Below are positions 7,859 to 16,497 of a stretch of DNA of 64,000 nt, one piece after another (position 1 is the first letter of the stretch; every line of letters starts with the position of its first letter). Where the stretch lies: the NCBI RefSeq assembly GCF_017377775.1, contig NZ_JAFVLN010000019.1:1-64000 (forward strand). The letters run 5' to 3'. Made by a program: the position numbers and the translations under genes. Source of the DNA: Streptomyces sp. VRA16 Mangrove soil (GTDB lineage Bacteria > Actinomycetota > Actinomycetes > Streptomycetales > Streptomycetaceae). The notes beneath the pieces were generated by a model, which did not search any database, was not told the origin of the DNA, and saw only the letters and a list, made by a program, of their open reading frames with translations.

Positions 7859-8677
7859 ATGGGACTCAGTGCGCGGATCCGGACGCGGGACGGGTGGGCT
7901 CTGCCGCACGCCGTCGTCACGGTGACCGACATGACCGGTGCGCAGGTGCTGCGGGCCGAGGCCGACGACGAGGGGGCCGTGCACGACGCGTCCGCTCTCA
8001 CCCCGGGTCCTTACACCGTGATCGTGACCGCCGTCGGGTACGGCCCCGCGGCCTCCACCGCGCTGGTCACCGCGACCGGCCGGGCCGATGTCGGCACCGT
8101 CGTCCTGGCCCGGCAGGGCGGGGCCGAGCTGCCGCCGCCCGGACCGTGGACCGTCGACCCGGCGCACTCCGCCGTCGCCGCGACCGCCCAGCACCTCGGC
8201 ATCACGTCCGTGCACGGCCGCTTCACCGACTTCTCCGCGCGCATCGACATCGCGCAGGACGTGGAGAAGTCGCGGGTCGAGGCCGTGATCAGGTCGGCGT
8301 CCATCGACACCGGCAACGGGATGCGCGACGGGCACCTGAAGTCCGCCGACTTCCTGGACGTCGAGTCGTACCCGGAGATCACCTACCGCTCGACCGGCCT
8401 GACCCCGGCGGGCCAGGACCGCTGGACGGTCCACGGCGAGCTGACCATGCACGGGGTCGCCCGCCAGGTCGACCTCGATCTGAGCTACCTCGGCACCGGC
8501 GCCGACCCGTGGGGCGGCACCCGGGCCGCGTTCAAGGCGACCGCGGAGCTCAAGCGCGAGGACTTCGCCATGAACTACAACCAGGTCGTGCAGGCCGGGA
8601 TCGCGGCGATCGGCGCGACGCTCAAGGTGGAGCTCGACGTCCAGGCCGTGCAGGGGGACTCGCTGCCCAGCATGTGA
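7859..8677 (+). CDS. YceI family protein with N-terminal carboxypeptidase-regulatory-like domain
   Basis: A 272-residue protein. Residues 1-90 form one carboxypeptidase-regulatory-like repeat (RTRDGWALPHAVVTVTD, GPYTVIVTAVGY), the same kind that ends the preceding exporter. Residues about 95-270 are a YceI lipocalin-like domain (WTVDPAHSAVAATAQH, KSADFLDVESYPEITYRST, LTMHGVARQVDLDL). YceI proteins bind isoprenoid-like lipids; many are periplasmic, but no signal peptide is seen here. ATG 7859 is taken with AGGAG (7843-7847); the GTG at 7850 is too close to that box. Domain sharing with the neighbour suggests a linked role. Confidence 0.82.
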   Translation: MGLSARIRTRDGWALPHAVVTVTDMTGAQVLRAEADDEGAVHDASALTPGPYTVIVTAVGYGPAASTALVTATGRADVGTVVLARQGGAELPPPGPWTVDPAHSAVAATAQHLGITSVHGRFTDFSARIDIAQDVEKSRVEAVIRSASIDTGNGMRDGHLKSADFLDVESYPEITYRSTGLTPAGQDRWTVHGELTMHGVARQVDLDLSYLGTGADPWGGTRAAFKATAELKREDFAMNYNQVVQAGIAAIGATLKVELDVQAVQGDSLPSM

Positions 8678-8690
8678 CGCGACGAGTAAC

Positions 8691-8696
8691 TAGGCT
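8691..8696 (+). promoter_or_regulatory. -10 element of a probable leaderless promoter
   Basis: TAGGCT ends 7 bases before the ATG at 8704, and there is no ribosome-binding sequence, the usual arrangement for leaderless mRNAs in Streptomyces. Confidence 0.5.
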
Positions 8697-8703
8697 CGGG
8701 CGC

Positions 8704-9168
8704 ATGGCTTCGAACATCGCGTCCAACACCCGTGTCTCGCTCGACGAACTGCTGGACTTCGTACGTCCGCGTCATCGCGCCCTCCTCATCACCGCCCGTG
8801 CCGACGGCACCCCGCAGGCCTCACCGCTGACCTGCGGGGTCGACGATGCCGGGCGGATCGTCGTCTCCACGTACCCGGAGCGGGCCAAGACCCGCAACGC
8901 CAAGCGGAACCCGAGCGTCAGTGTGGTGGTGCTCAGTGACGAGTGGAACGGTCCCTGGGTGCAGATCGACGGCTCGGCCGAGGTCATCGACTCGCCCGAC
9001 TCCGTGGAGCCGCTCGTGGAGTACTTCCGGAACATCTCGGGGGAGCACCCGGACTGGGACGAGTACCGGGAGGCGATGGTGAAGCAGGGCAAGTCCATCA
9101 TCCGGGTCACACCGGAGCGGTGGGGGCCGGTGGCCACCGGCGGTTTCCCCGCCCGCCTCAGCTCGTAG
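8704..9168 (+). CDS. PPOX-class flavin/F420-dependent oxidoreductase
   Basis: A 154-residue split-barrel protein of the pyridoxamine 5'-phosphate oxidase-like superfamily: RHRALLITARADGTPQASPLTCGVD, the strand IVVSTYPERAKTRNAKRNPSVSV and the WVQIDGSAEVID strand are characteristic of actinobacterial F420-dependent members. It likely binds a deazaflavin or flavin at a dimer interface; the substrate is unknown. The ATG at 8704 appears leaderless. It converges on the TetR gene. Confidence 0.8.
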   Translation: MASNIASNTRVSLDELLDFVRPRHRALLITARADGTPQASPLTCGVDDAGRIVVSTYPERAKTRNAKRNPSVSVVVLSDEWNGPWVQIDGSAEVIDSPDSVEPLVEYFRNISGEHPDWDEYREAMVKQGKSIIRVTPERWGPVATGGFPARLSS

Positions 9169-9274
9169 CCCAGCTGAGGTCGTGCCCCGTAGGGGCGCGG
9201 GCCGGGCCGAGCCGGAGGCCGGTTTGAGCGCTCGCCCCGCGCCGGGGTGCCGCCGTGCCCGCCCTGCCGCCCAT

Positions 9275-9324
9275 GGCGGCAGATGGCCCAAGGCGGCGCG
9301 GCTCGGCGGCAGATGGCCCAAGGC
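9275..9324. repeat. 20-bp direct repeat, two copies
   Basis: The 20 bases at 9275-9294 recur exactly at 9305-9324 (30-base period) in the convergent gap. Just before it, 9184-9196 carries GCCCCGTAGGGGC, a hairpin core often scattered between Streptomyces genes. Confidence 0.6.
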
Positions 9325-9336
9325 TCCGGGGTGGGG

Positions 9337-10092
9337 CTACGGCCGGCGGGACACCAAGGCGTCGATGCCCGCGATCTGGAGATCGAGGGCGATCTGGAAG
9401 TCGACGTCACGGACCTGGTCCACCGTCTCCCCCGCCTCCACCTGCGCCATCGTCTCCTCGGCATGCCGCATCATCTCCGGCATCTCGGCAGGCGCCGTGA
9501 ACGCACTCATCGTCTTGCGGAAATACTCGTCCTGCGTCATGCCGACATCGGCGCACCGCTGACGGAAGTGCCCCTCGACGGTCCCGTACCCGTACACGAA
9601 CTGCATGACGCTGGCGATGGCGCCGCGCTGCGCCGCCGTGGGCAACCCGGTGCGGGCGAAGACGCGCTGCACCGCGGCGGCGAACTCCAGCGCGTTCGGC
9701 CCGATGTTGAGGTAGTTGCCGACCAGCGGGGAGATCCAGGGGTGGCGCACGAGCAGCGCCCGGTACGCGGTGGCGAGCCTGCGCACCTGCACGCGCCAGT
9801 CGTCGTCCGCCGCCTCGTCGTCACCGGTCCGGATCTCGCCGAACACCCGGTCCAGGGCGAGTTCGAGGAGGTCGTCCTTGGTGTCGACGTACCAGTAGAC
9901 GGACATCGCCGTGACGCCGAGCTCACCGGCGAGCCGCCGCATGGAGAACTTGGCGAGCCCCTCCGCGGCGAGCAGTTTCACCGTGGCCTCGGTGATGCGG
10001 TCACGGTCGAGACCGCTGGGCTGTTCACTGCGCCGGCTGCGCGCGGGCTTGTCCTGCTCCAGCCACACACTCACCCGCGCTGGCTTCACCAT
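9337..10092 (-). CDS. TetR family transcriptional regulator
   Basis: A 251-residue regulator. After a basic N-terminal stretch, residues about 28-75 form the TetR DNA-binding domain (DRITEATVKLLAAEGL, FSMRRLAGELGVTAMSVYWYVDTKDDLL). The rest is a helical ligand/dimerisation domain (YRALLVRHPWISPLVGNY, VMQFVYGYG) of the type found with drug-efflux regulators. ATG 10092 follows GGGAAGGTG. It lies 114 bases downstream of the DHA2 exporter on the same strand and probably represses it through the 34-bp palindrome at 11755-11788. Confidence 0.85.
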   Translation of the reverse strand: MVKPARVSVWLEQDKPARSRRSEQPSGLDRDRITEATVKLLAAEGLAKFSMRRLAGELGVTAMSVYWYVDTKDDLLELALDRVFGEIRTGDDEAADDDWRVQVRRLATAYRALLVRHPWISPLVGNYLNIGPNALEFAAAVQRVFARTGLPTAAQRGAIASVMQFVYGYGTVEGHFRQRCADVGMTQDEYFRKTMSAFTAPAEMPEMMRHAEETMAQVEAGETVDQVRDVDFQIALDLQIAGIDALVSRRP

Positions 10093-10206
10093 GGCGCACC
10101 TTCCCAGGAGTTGACGTACTCGGGCGGAGCGGACGGCCCCCGGGTCACCCCGCGGAATCCGTCCGTCCGCCCGTCTTGATGCTAGGGCCTGCCCAGGAGG
10201 TCCTGC

Positions 10207-11718
10207 CTAGGCAGCCACCGCGCTTGAGTCTGCCCGTTCCGCCCGCTTCAGCAACGCCGCGGCGAGCAGTCCGCCGACGAGTACGGCGACGGCCCCGACG
10301 AGCTGGCTCGTCTCCAGGCCCGAGGAGAAGGCGTCCGCGATCGCGGCCTTCTCGCCCGCCGAGTCGGCGGCCGCGAGCGCCGCCGGGAGGGAGGCCGCGG
10401 AGACGGACACGAGCGCCGCGAACCGGGCGTTCAGGACCGCGCCGAGGACGGCGACCCCGAGCCCGTTGCCGAACTCGGCCAGCGTGCCGTTCACCCCCGC
10501 GCCGACGCCCGCCTTCTCCGGCGGGATCGCGCTCATGATGGCGTTGGCCATGGCCGGCATGGCGAGCGCGATGCCCGCGCCCATGACGACCAGACCGGTC
10601 AGCATCCCGCCATAGTTGTCCCCGCCGAGCAGGGCGATCGCGGCGAGCCCCGCCGCCATGCAGGTCATGCCGATGGCGATGGTCAGCGGGGTGCCCAGTC
10701 TGGGCACCAGCCGGGCGCCGAGGCCCGTGAGGTTGAGGGCGACGACGGTGAGCGCCAGCGGCGCCGTGCGCAGGCCCGCCTCCAACGGCCCGTAGCCGAG
10801 CACGAACTGGAGGTGCTGGGTGAGCAGGAAGAGCGAGCCGCCCATGCCGAACGCGACCAGGATCGCCCCGGAGACCGCGCCCGTGAACTTCTGGTTGCGG
10901 AAGAAGTGCATGTCCAGCATCGGGTACGGGATGCGCAGCTCCCACGTCACGAACGCCGCCATGAAGACGAGGCCGATCCCGGCGGAGACGAGGGTGGTCG
11001 TCGAGGTCCAGCCCTGGTCGGGGCCGTTGATGATCGCGTAGACGACGCCGGTCATGCCGATCGTGGAGAGCAGCGCGCCGAGCAGGTCGGGCCGGTCGCC
11101 CTGCGGGTTCTTCGACTCCGGTACGAGGGCCAGGACGGCGGCGAGGCCGATGACCGCGACCGGGATGTTGATGAGGAAGATCGCGCCCCACCAGAAGTGG
11201 TCGAGCATCACGCCGCCGAGCAGCGGTCCGACGGCGAAGCCGAGCGAGTTGACGGTGGCCCACAGGCCGATCGCCTTGACCCGCTCCGCGTCGTCGAAGA
11301 TCTGCACGACGACCGCGAGGGTGGTGGTCATCAGGAGCGCGCCGCCGACGCCCATGCCGGCGCGGGCGGCGATCAACTGCCCGGTGGAGTCGGCGAGTCC
11401 GGCGACCAGGGAGCCGATGCCGAACAGGACGAGACCGGCCGCCAGCATCTTCTTGCGCCCGTAGCGGTCGGAGGCGCTGCCCGCGGTGAGCAGCAGCCCG
11501 GACTGGACGAGCGAGTAGGCGCTGATCACCCACTGGATGTCGGACGTCGACGCGTGCAGTTCCCGGGTGAGGGAGGGGATCGCGACGTTCAGGACGGTGT
11601 TGTCGAGCAGCACGGTCAGCTGGGCGAGACAGATGACGCCGAGGATGATCCAGCGCTGCGGGTGGCCTCCGGCCGGGGTCTCCTGGCTGTGTGCGTTCTC
11701 GGCGGTCGTCGCCGTCAT
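10207..11718 (-). CDS. DHA2-family MFS drug exporter
   Basis: A 503-residue 14-helix transporter with family landmarks LDNTVLNVAIPSL in helix 1, SDRYGRKKML (motif A), RAGMGVGGALLM, and VGPLLGGVMLDHFWWGAIFLINIPV (motif C region). It should export hydrophobic drugs by proton antiport at the cytoplasmic membrane. Start at 11718 is chosen because AGGAGA lies 6 bases upstream; longer in-frame extensions run into the operator. The TetR gene follows downstream, and the promoter is covered by a long palindrome. Confidence 0.87.
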   Translation of the reverse strand: MTATTAENAHSQETPAGGHPQRWIILGVICLAQLTVLLDNTVLNVAIPSLTRELHASTSDIQWVISAYSLVQSGLLLTAGSASDRYGRKKMLAAGLVLFGIGSLVAGLADSTGQLIAARAGMGVGGALLMTTTLAVVVQIFDDAERVKAIGLWATVNSLGFAVGPLLGGVMLDHFWWGAIFLINIPVAVIGLAAVLALVPESKNPQGDRPDLLGALLSTIGMTGVVYAIINGPDQGWTSTTTLVSAGIGLVFMAAFVTWELRIPYPMLDMHFFRNQKFTGAVSGAILVAFGMGGSLFLLTQHLQFVLGYGPLEAGLRTAPLALTVVALNLTGLGARLVPRLGTPLTIAIGMTCMAAGLAAIALLGGDNYGGMLTGLVVMGAGIALAMPAMANAIMSAIPPEKAGVGAGVNGTLAEFGNGLGVAVLGAVLNARFAALVSVSAASLPAALAAADSAGEKAAIADAFSSGLETSQLVGAVAVLVGGLLAAALLKRAERADSSAVAA

Positions 11719-11754
11719 TCGGTCTCCTGTCGGGAACCTGGGGGGTGGTGTTGC

Positions 11755-11788
11755 TGTACACCGTAAGGGGAGACTCTTACGGTGTACA
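11755..11788. promoter_or_regulatory. 34-bp palindromic TetR-type operator
   Basis: Perfect 13-bp arms TGTACACCGTAAG (11755-11767) and CTTACGGTGTACA (11776-11788) flank an 8-base centre. It lies between the exporter (start 11718, minus) and the divergent EEP gene (start 11816, plus), so a bound repressor could silence both. Confidence 0.65.
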
Positions 11789-11815
11789 AGCGGGTTTTCG
11801 GCATACCGTTCGGCC

Positions 11816-12679
11816 ATGCCGAGACGAACCCGAGTACTCCCCCGACTCGCCCTGTCCGTCGCTGTGTTGACCCTGGTCACGGCGGCTCCGGCCGCCGCGC
11901 TGGGCGGTCAGCGGCCCTCGGTGCCGCTGCGCATCACCACGTACAACATCCATGCCGGTGCCGGCGCTGACAACGTTTTCGACCTCGACCGCCAGGCGGC
12001 CGCGCTGCGCGCCCTGGACGCGGATGTGATCGGCCTCCAGGAGGTGGACGTGCACTGGGGCGCGCGCAGCCAGAACCTGGACGTGGCCCGGGAGCTCGCG
12101 GACCGGCTCGGGATGCGGGTGTCGTTCGCGCCGATCTACAGCCTCGACCCGGTGCAGGCCGGGGAGCCGCGCCGGGAGTTCGGGGTCGCGGTGCTGTCCC
12201 GGTATCCGATCCGTTCGGCGGTCAACCACGAGATCACCCGCCTGTCGACGCAGGACCCGAACCCCGTCCCGGCACTCGCGCCCGGCTTCGGCGAGGTGAC
12301 CCTGAAGGTGCGGGGCGTCCCCCTGCAGATCTTCGTGACCCATCTCGACTACCGCGCGGACCCGTCGGTACGGGTGGCCCAGGTCGCGGACACGCGCCGG
12401 ATCATGGCGCAGGAACGCGGAGCCGTGCCGGGGGCCCGCCAGATACTCCTCGGCGACTTCAACGCGGAGCCCGCCGCCCCGGAACTGGCCCCGTTGTGGC
12501 GGGAGTTGACGGACGCCGGTCCGACGAACGGCCTCACGTACCCGGCGGAGGCGCCGGTGAAGCGGATCGACTACGTGGCGGTGGGGGAGGGCGTGACGGT
12601 CCGGGACGCCACCGTCGGACCCGAGGCAGTGGCTTCGGACCATCGGCCGGTGGTGGCGGATGTGGCGGTACGCAGGTAG
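11816..12679 (+). CDS. secreted endonuclease/exonuclease/phosphatase family hydrolase
   Basis: A 287-residue exported EEP-fold enzyme. A signal peptide (1-28: PRRTRVLPR, hydrophobic core, cleavage near TAAPAAA) precedes the catalytic domain: TTYNIHAG, metal-binding Glu in LQEVD (about E76), VLSRYPI, VTHLDYR, LLGDFNAEP (about 211-219), RIDYVAV and the final SDHRPV with catalytic His (about 275). The family cleaves phosphodiesters or phosphomonoesters of nucleic acid, phosphoinositide or sphingolipid; the substrate cannot be told here. TACCGT at 11804-11809 lies 6 bases before the ATG, suggesting a leaderless mRNA, and the 34-bp operator lies 27 bases upstream. Confidence 0.85.
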   Translation: MPRRTRVLPRLALSVAVLTLVTAAPAAALGGQRPSVPLRITTYNIHAGAGADNVFDLDRQAAALRALDADVIGLQEVDVHWGARSQNLDVARELADRLGMRVSFAPIYSLDPVQAGEPRREFGVAVLSRYPIRSAVNHEITRLSTQDPNPVPALAPGFGEVTLKVRGVPLQIFVTHLDYRADPSVRVAQVADTRRIMAQERGAVPGARQILLGDFNAEPAAPELAPLWRELTDAGPTNGLTYPAEAPVKRIDYVAVGEGVTVRDATVGPEAVASDHRPVVADVAVRR

Positions 12680-12780
12680 CTGCCCCTGACAGGGCGCGGG
12701 CCGTGTCCGTCAGCGGCCCGCGCCGCGGGGCGCGACCGGCCCCCGCCCGCCGCCCCCCGCCGCACGCGAGACCCAGAAGA

Positions 12781-12830
12781 ACCCCGCCCCTCCCCGGACG
12801 CGCAGCGTCACTTCCGGGAAGGGGCGGGGT
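12781..12830. terminator. bidirectional terminator between convergent genes
   Basis: 18-base arms at 12781-12798 and 12813-12830 pair at 17 of 18 positions; it serves the EEP gene from the left and the glycosyltransferase operon from the right. Confidence 0.7.
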
Positions 12831-12845
12831 GGGGAGGAAGAAGGG

Positions 12846-15053
12846 TCAGCTCTTCGGCTGCGTCAGGTCGTAGAACGTGGCCGACCCGACGGTGACCTTC
12901 TTGAAGTTGGCCTCGACCCACTTCGTGATCTTGGACGCCGTGCCGGAGCTCGCCCCGCCCATGCCGCCGCCGGATCCGCTCCCGATGAAGTAGTGGATCT
13001 TGCCGTCCTCGACGTACTGCTTGAACCGGGCCAGCGTCGGCGACGGATCCGTACCGTTGAACCCGCCGATCGCCATCACCGGATCGCCGGTGGCGAGCTG
13101 GTAGCCGGCCTGGTTCTGCGAACCGACGGTCGCCCCCGCCCAGGTGTAGTCCTCGGCGTTCTTCTCCAGGAGCTTCTTGGCCTTGGAGCTGACCTCGGCA
13201 CCGTTGAGCAGACCGCCCAAACCGCCACCGCCGCCGGCCCCGCCTTCCCCCATACCGCCGCCGGGCATGGTGCCGCCCTGCTGCTGGTTCTGGCTCTGGC
13301 CGTTGCTGGTCCGGCCGTTGCTGCCCTGGCCATTGCTGTTCTGGCCGTTGTTGCTCTGGCCGGGCATCCCGCCACCGGGGAACCCGCCACCCTGCTGGTT
13401 GCCGTTGCCGGTACCACCGGTCGGAGGCTGCCCCATCTGCCCCATCCGGCCGCCCTGGCCGCCCTGGCCACCGCCACCGCCCCCACCGGGACCGCCGCCC
13501 CTCCCCATCGAGCCGGCCTCCGAAGGACCGGCCGTGACGATCGACCCGGTGTGCCCGGTGTTCAGCGTGGAGAGGGTGTACGCGGTCGGCGCCGCCAGCG
13601 ACGCGACGAGGCCGAGCCCGGCCGCGCCGAGCGCCAGTCGACGGTTCAGGCGTCCGGCGAGCGCGAGCCCGAGCCCGGCCGCGAGACCGCCGGTCAGCAC
13701 GGCCCAGCGCAGCCACGGCAGGTAGTCGGGCGTCCGCCCGAGCAGCACGTACGACCACACCGCGGTGACGGCGATGGTCGCCCCGAGCGTCATGGACCAG
13801 GCGATCCGGGCCCGCTCCTCCCACAGCACGGCGACGCCCATGCCGACGACGGCCGCGATGTAAGGGGCCAGGGCCACCGTGTAGTACTGGTGGAAGATGC
13901 CGGCCATGAAGCTGAAGATCAGCGCGGTGGTGACCAGCGAGCCGCCCCACGCGAGGAACGCGGCGCGCGCCGTGTCGGCCCGCTTCGCCTTCCAGGTCAG
14001 CACGGTGCCCGCGAGGAGCAGGATCAGCGCCGCCGGGAGCAGCCACGAGATCTGGCCGCCGATCTCGGAGTTGAACATCCGGCCCAGGCCGGTCTCGCCC
14101 CACTGGCCGGTGCCGGTACCGCCACCGCCGCCGCCCACACTGCCGGTCTCCTCGCCGTTGATCCGGCCGAGTCCGTTGTAGCCAAAGGTGAGTTCGAGGA
14201 ACGAGTTGTTCTGGGAGCCGCCGATGTACGGCCGCGAGGACGCGGGCCACAGCTCGACGACGGCCACCCACCAGCCGCCCGCGACGATCATCGCGACCGC
14301 CGAGAGGGCCAGCTGGCCGAAGCGCCTGCGCACCCGGACCGGCGCGAAGACCGCGTACAGCACGGCGAGCGGCGGCAGGATCAGGAAGGCCTGCAGCGTC
14401 TTGGCGAGGAAGGCGAAGCCGACGGTGACGCCCGCCCACACCAGCCACTTGGTGCGGCCCCGCTCCATGGCGCGGACCACGCAGTGGACCGTGACGGTCA
14501 TGAGGAGCGCGAGCAGCGCGTCCGGGTTGTTGAACCGGAACATCAGCGCGGCGACCGGCGTCGTCGCGAACACGGCCAGGGTGATCAGGCCCGCGGCGGC
14601 GCTGAACCGGCGGCGCACGGCCGCGTACAGCACACCGGCCGTGGCCATGCCCATCAGCACCTCGGGGACCAGGATCGCCCACGAGTTGAGGCCGAAGAGC
14701 CGGACCGACAGGGCCATGGGCCACAGCGCGGCCGGCGGCTTGTCGACGGTGATGGCGTTCGCCGCGTCGGACGAGCCGAAGAAGAACGCCTTCCAGCTCT
14801 CGCTGCCCGCCTGCACGGCCGCCGAGTAGAAGGAGTTGGCGTAGCCGGAGGCGGAGAGGTTCCAGAGGTAGGCGAGGCCGATGACGAGGAGCAGTCCGAG
14901 GAAGGCCGGGCGCACCCAGCGCGCGTCCTCGGGCCGTCCGCGCCACACGCGCCGCGGGAACCTGTCCTTCGGGCGGCCGTGGCCACCGGCACGGTCGGCC
15001 GCGAGCGGCGGCCCGGTGGCCGGGCTCACTGTCGGTGTCTCTGTCGTGGTCAT
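12846..15053 (-). CDS. GT39/ArnT-like membrane glycosyltransferase
   Basis: A 735-residue polytopic GT-C enzyme. Helix 1 (about 48-66, PAFLGLLLVIGLAYLW) leads to the first outer loop with the VDKPP motif (D104), then about ten more helices to residue 500. A stretch of about 90 residues (512-605) is almost pure Gly, Gln, Asn and Ser, followed by a soluble domain (about 610-735) ending in FYDLTQPKS. Such proteins move a sugar from a polyprenyl-phosphate carrier to protein or cell-wall acceptors outside the membrane. Its ATG overlaps the stop of the GT2-GtrA gene by 4 bases, so the polyprenyl-sugar maker and user are translationally coupled. Confidence 0.85.
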   Translation of the reverse strand: MTTTETPTVSPATGPPLAADRAGGHGRPKDRFPRRVWRGRPEDARWVRPAFLGLLLVIGLAYLWNLSASGYANSFYSAAVQAGSESWKAFFFGSSDAANAITVDKPPAALWPMALSVRLFGLNSWAILVPEVLMGMATAGVLYAAVRRRFSAAAGLITLAVFATTPVAALMFRFNNPDALLALLMTVTVHCVVRAMERGRTKWLVWAGVTVGFAFLAKTLQAFLILPPLAVLYAVFAPVRVRRRFGQLALSAVAMIVAGGWWVAVVELWPASSRPYIGGSQNNSFLELTFGYNGLGRINGEETGSVGGGGGGTGTGQWGETGLGRMFNSEIGGQISWLLPAALILLLAGTVLTWKAKRADTARAAFLAWGGSLVTTALIFSFMAGIFHQYYTVALAPYIAAVVGMGVAVLWEERARIAWSMTLGATIAVTAVWSYVLLGRTPDYLPWLRWAVLTGGLAAGLGLALAGRLNRRLALGAAGLGLVASLAAPTAYTLSTLNTGHTGSIVTAGPSEAGSMGRGGGPGGGGGGGQGGQGGRMGQMGQPPTGGTGNGNQQGGGFPGGGMPGQSNNGQNSNGQGSNGRTSNGQSQNQQQGGTMPGGGMGEGGAGGGGGLGGLLNGAEVSSKAKKLLEKNAEDYTWAGATVGSQNQAGYQLATGDPVMAIGGFNGTDPSPTLARFKQYVEDGKIHYFIGSGSGGGMGGASSGTASKITKWVEANFKKVTVGSATFYDLTQPKS

Positions 15054-16471
15054 CGCTGATTCCTGGGGTCGAGGTGAGGGTCGTGCCCGCGCACCGGCGT
15101 CATCGGCACGGTGGCGTCGTCCCAGGCCTGCGGAACCTGAGGATTCGGTACGGGGGTGGAGACGCTCGGGGCGGCCTGAGTGACCGAAGTGGCCCGCTCG
15201 CCCGGGAACACCCAGGCCCGGAAGAGCAGGAACCGCAGCACGGTCGCCGCGAGGTTGGCCGCGATCAGCACGGCCAGTTCGGTGGAGTGCGCGGGATGGG
15301 CGGACGCCGCGTCCAGGGCGGCCAGCGATCCGCTGGTGAGCGCGAGCCCGATGCCGAAGATGACCAGGCCCTGCGCCTGATGGCGGACGGCCTTGTCGCG
15401 GCCGCGGATCCCGAAGGTCAGCCGGCGGTTGGCGGCGGTGTTGACGAACGCGCAGACGAGCAGCGCGAGCGCGTTGGCCGGCTGCACCCCGGCGAACGTA
15501 CGGAAGCCGGAGTACAGCGCCAGGTTGAGGAGCGTCGACAGACCGCCCACGACACAGAAGCCGACGAGCTGCCGGGCGAGGCCCTTGGGCACACCGGGGA
15601 GTTGACGGTCGCGCGGGTCGTCGCCGAACGGCCGGGCGAGCCGGTCCAGCGGCAGCGAGCCGGTGGCGAGCGCGCGTCCGACGCGCCACACGCCCTTGAG
15701 GTCGTCGGTCGCCGTCTTCACGATGTGCACGGTCGAGTTCGGGTCGTCGACCCAGTCGACGGGCACCTCGTGGATCCGCAGCCCCGCCCGCTCGGCGAGG
15801 ACGAGCATCTCCGTGTCGAAGAACCAGCCGGTGTCCTCGACCAGCGGCAGCAGCACCTGCGCGACATCGCGCCGGATCGCCTTGAAGCCGCACTGGGCGT
15901 CGGAGAACCGTGCCTGCAGCGAACCGCGCAGGATCATGTTGTAGGCCCGCGAGATGAACTCCCGCTTCGGGCCGCGCACCACGCGCGAGGACCGGGAGAG
16001 CCGCGACCCGATGGCGAGGTCGGAGTGCCCGGAGATCAGCGGCGCGACAAGCGGCAGCAGCGCGTTCAGGTCGGTGGACAGGTCCACGTCCATGTACGCC
16101 AGGATCGGCGCGTCGGAGGCCGACCACACGGCCCGCAGGGCGCGCCCGCGGCCCTTCTGCTCCAGGCGGAAGTAGCCCACTCCCGGCAGCTCGGTGGTCA
16201 GCCGGTGCGCCACCTGCGGGGTGGTGTCGGTGGAGGCGTTGTCCGCGACCGTGATGCGGAAGCGGTAGGGGAAGGTGCGGACCAGGTGGGCGTGGAGTCT
16301 GTGCACGCACGCACCCAGATCCTTCTCCTCGTTGTGGACGGGGACGACGACATCGAGGACAGGCACGCTGCCGTCGCCGCTACCGCTGCCCGCGGGGAGG
16401 TGCTCCCGCGCAGGCAGCGCGCCGAGCTTCGCGGCGGTGGGGTCGATGCCCGGAGAAGAGTCGGTTCGCAT
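15050..16471 (-). CDS. polyprenyl-phosphate glycosyltransferase (GT2) fused to GtrA domain
   Basis: A 473-residue fusion. Residues about 40-280 are a family 2 transferase like dolichol-phosphate mannose synthase: VVVPVHNEEKDLG, ADNASTD, the DXD-like YMDVDLSTD (about 127) and CGFKAIRRD. Residues about 300-420 are a four-helix GtrA domain that anchors or flips the lipid-linked sugar (LVGFCVVGGLSTLLNLALY, FVNTAANRRLTF). Start ATG 16471 is favoured for fit to the family; a TTG at 16489 directly abuts GGGGGG and is possible. It follows the sensor kinase by 26 bases and overlaps the GT39 gene. Confidence 0.85.
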   Translation of the reverse strand: MRTDSSPGIDPTAAKLGALPAREHLPAGSGSGDGSVPVLDVVVPVHNEEKDLGACVHRLHAHLVRTFPYRFRITVADNASTDTTPQVAHRLTTELPGVGYFRLEQKGRGRALRAVWSASDAPILAYMDVDLSTDLNALLPLVAPLISGHSDLAIGSRLSRSSRVVRGPKREFISRAYNMILRGSLQARFSDAQCGFKAIRRDVAQVLLPLVEDTGWFFDTEMLVLAERAGLRIHEVPVDWVDDPNSTVHIVKTATDDLKGVWRVGRALATGSLPLDRLARPFGDDPRDRQLPGVPKGLARQLVGFCVVGGLSTLLNLALYSGFRTFAGVQPANALALLVCAFVNTAANRRLTFGIRGRDKAVRHQAQGLVIFGIGLALTSGSLAALDAASAHPAHSTELAVLIAANLAATVLRFLLFRAWVFPGERATSVTQAAPSVSTPVPNPQVPQAWDDATVPMTPVRGHDPHLDPRNQR

Positions 16472-16497
16472 GCCATCGACATTCGCCAACCCCCCTG

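Noticed and set aside
5458..8001. Very long minus-strand open frame (847 codons) opposite the MFS and YceI genes
   Set aside because: It is the GC-rich shadow of two well-supported plus-strand genes; its product is His/Arg/Gly/Asp-rich low-complexity sequence with no domain.
15054..16310. Extension of the GT39 frame upstream to 16310 giving 1154 residues
   Set aside because: The extension overlaps the whole GT2-GtrA gene in another frame and is Arg/Pro/Ala-rich; the real start at 15053 has a ribosome site and an ATGA overlap.
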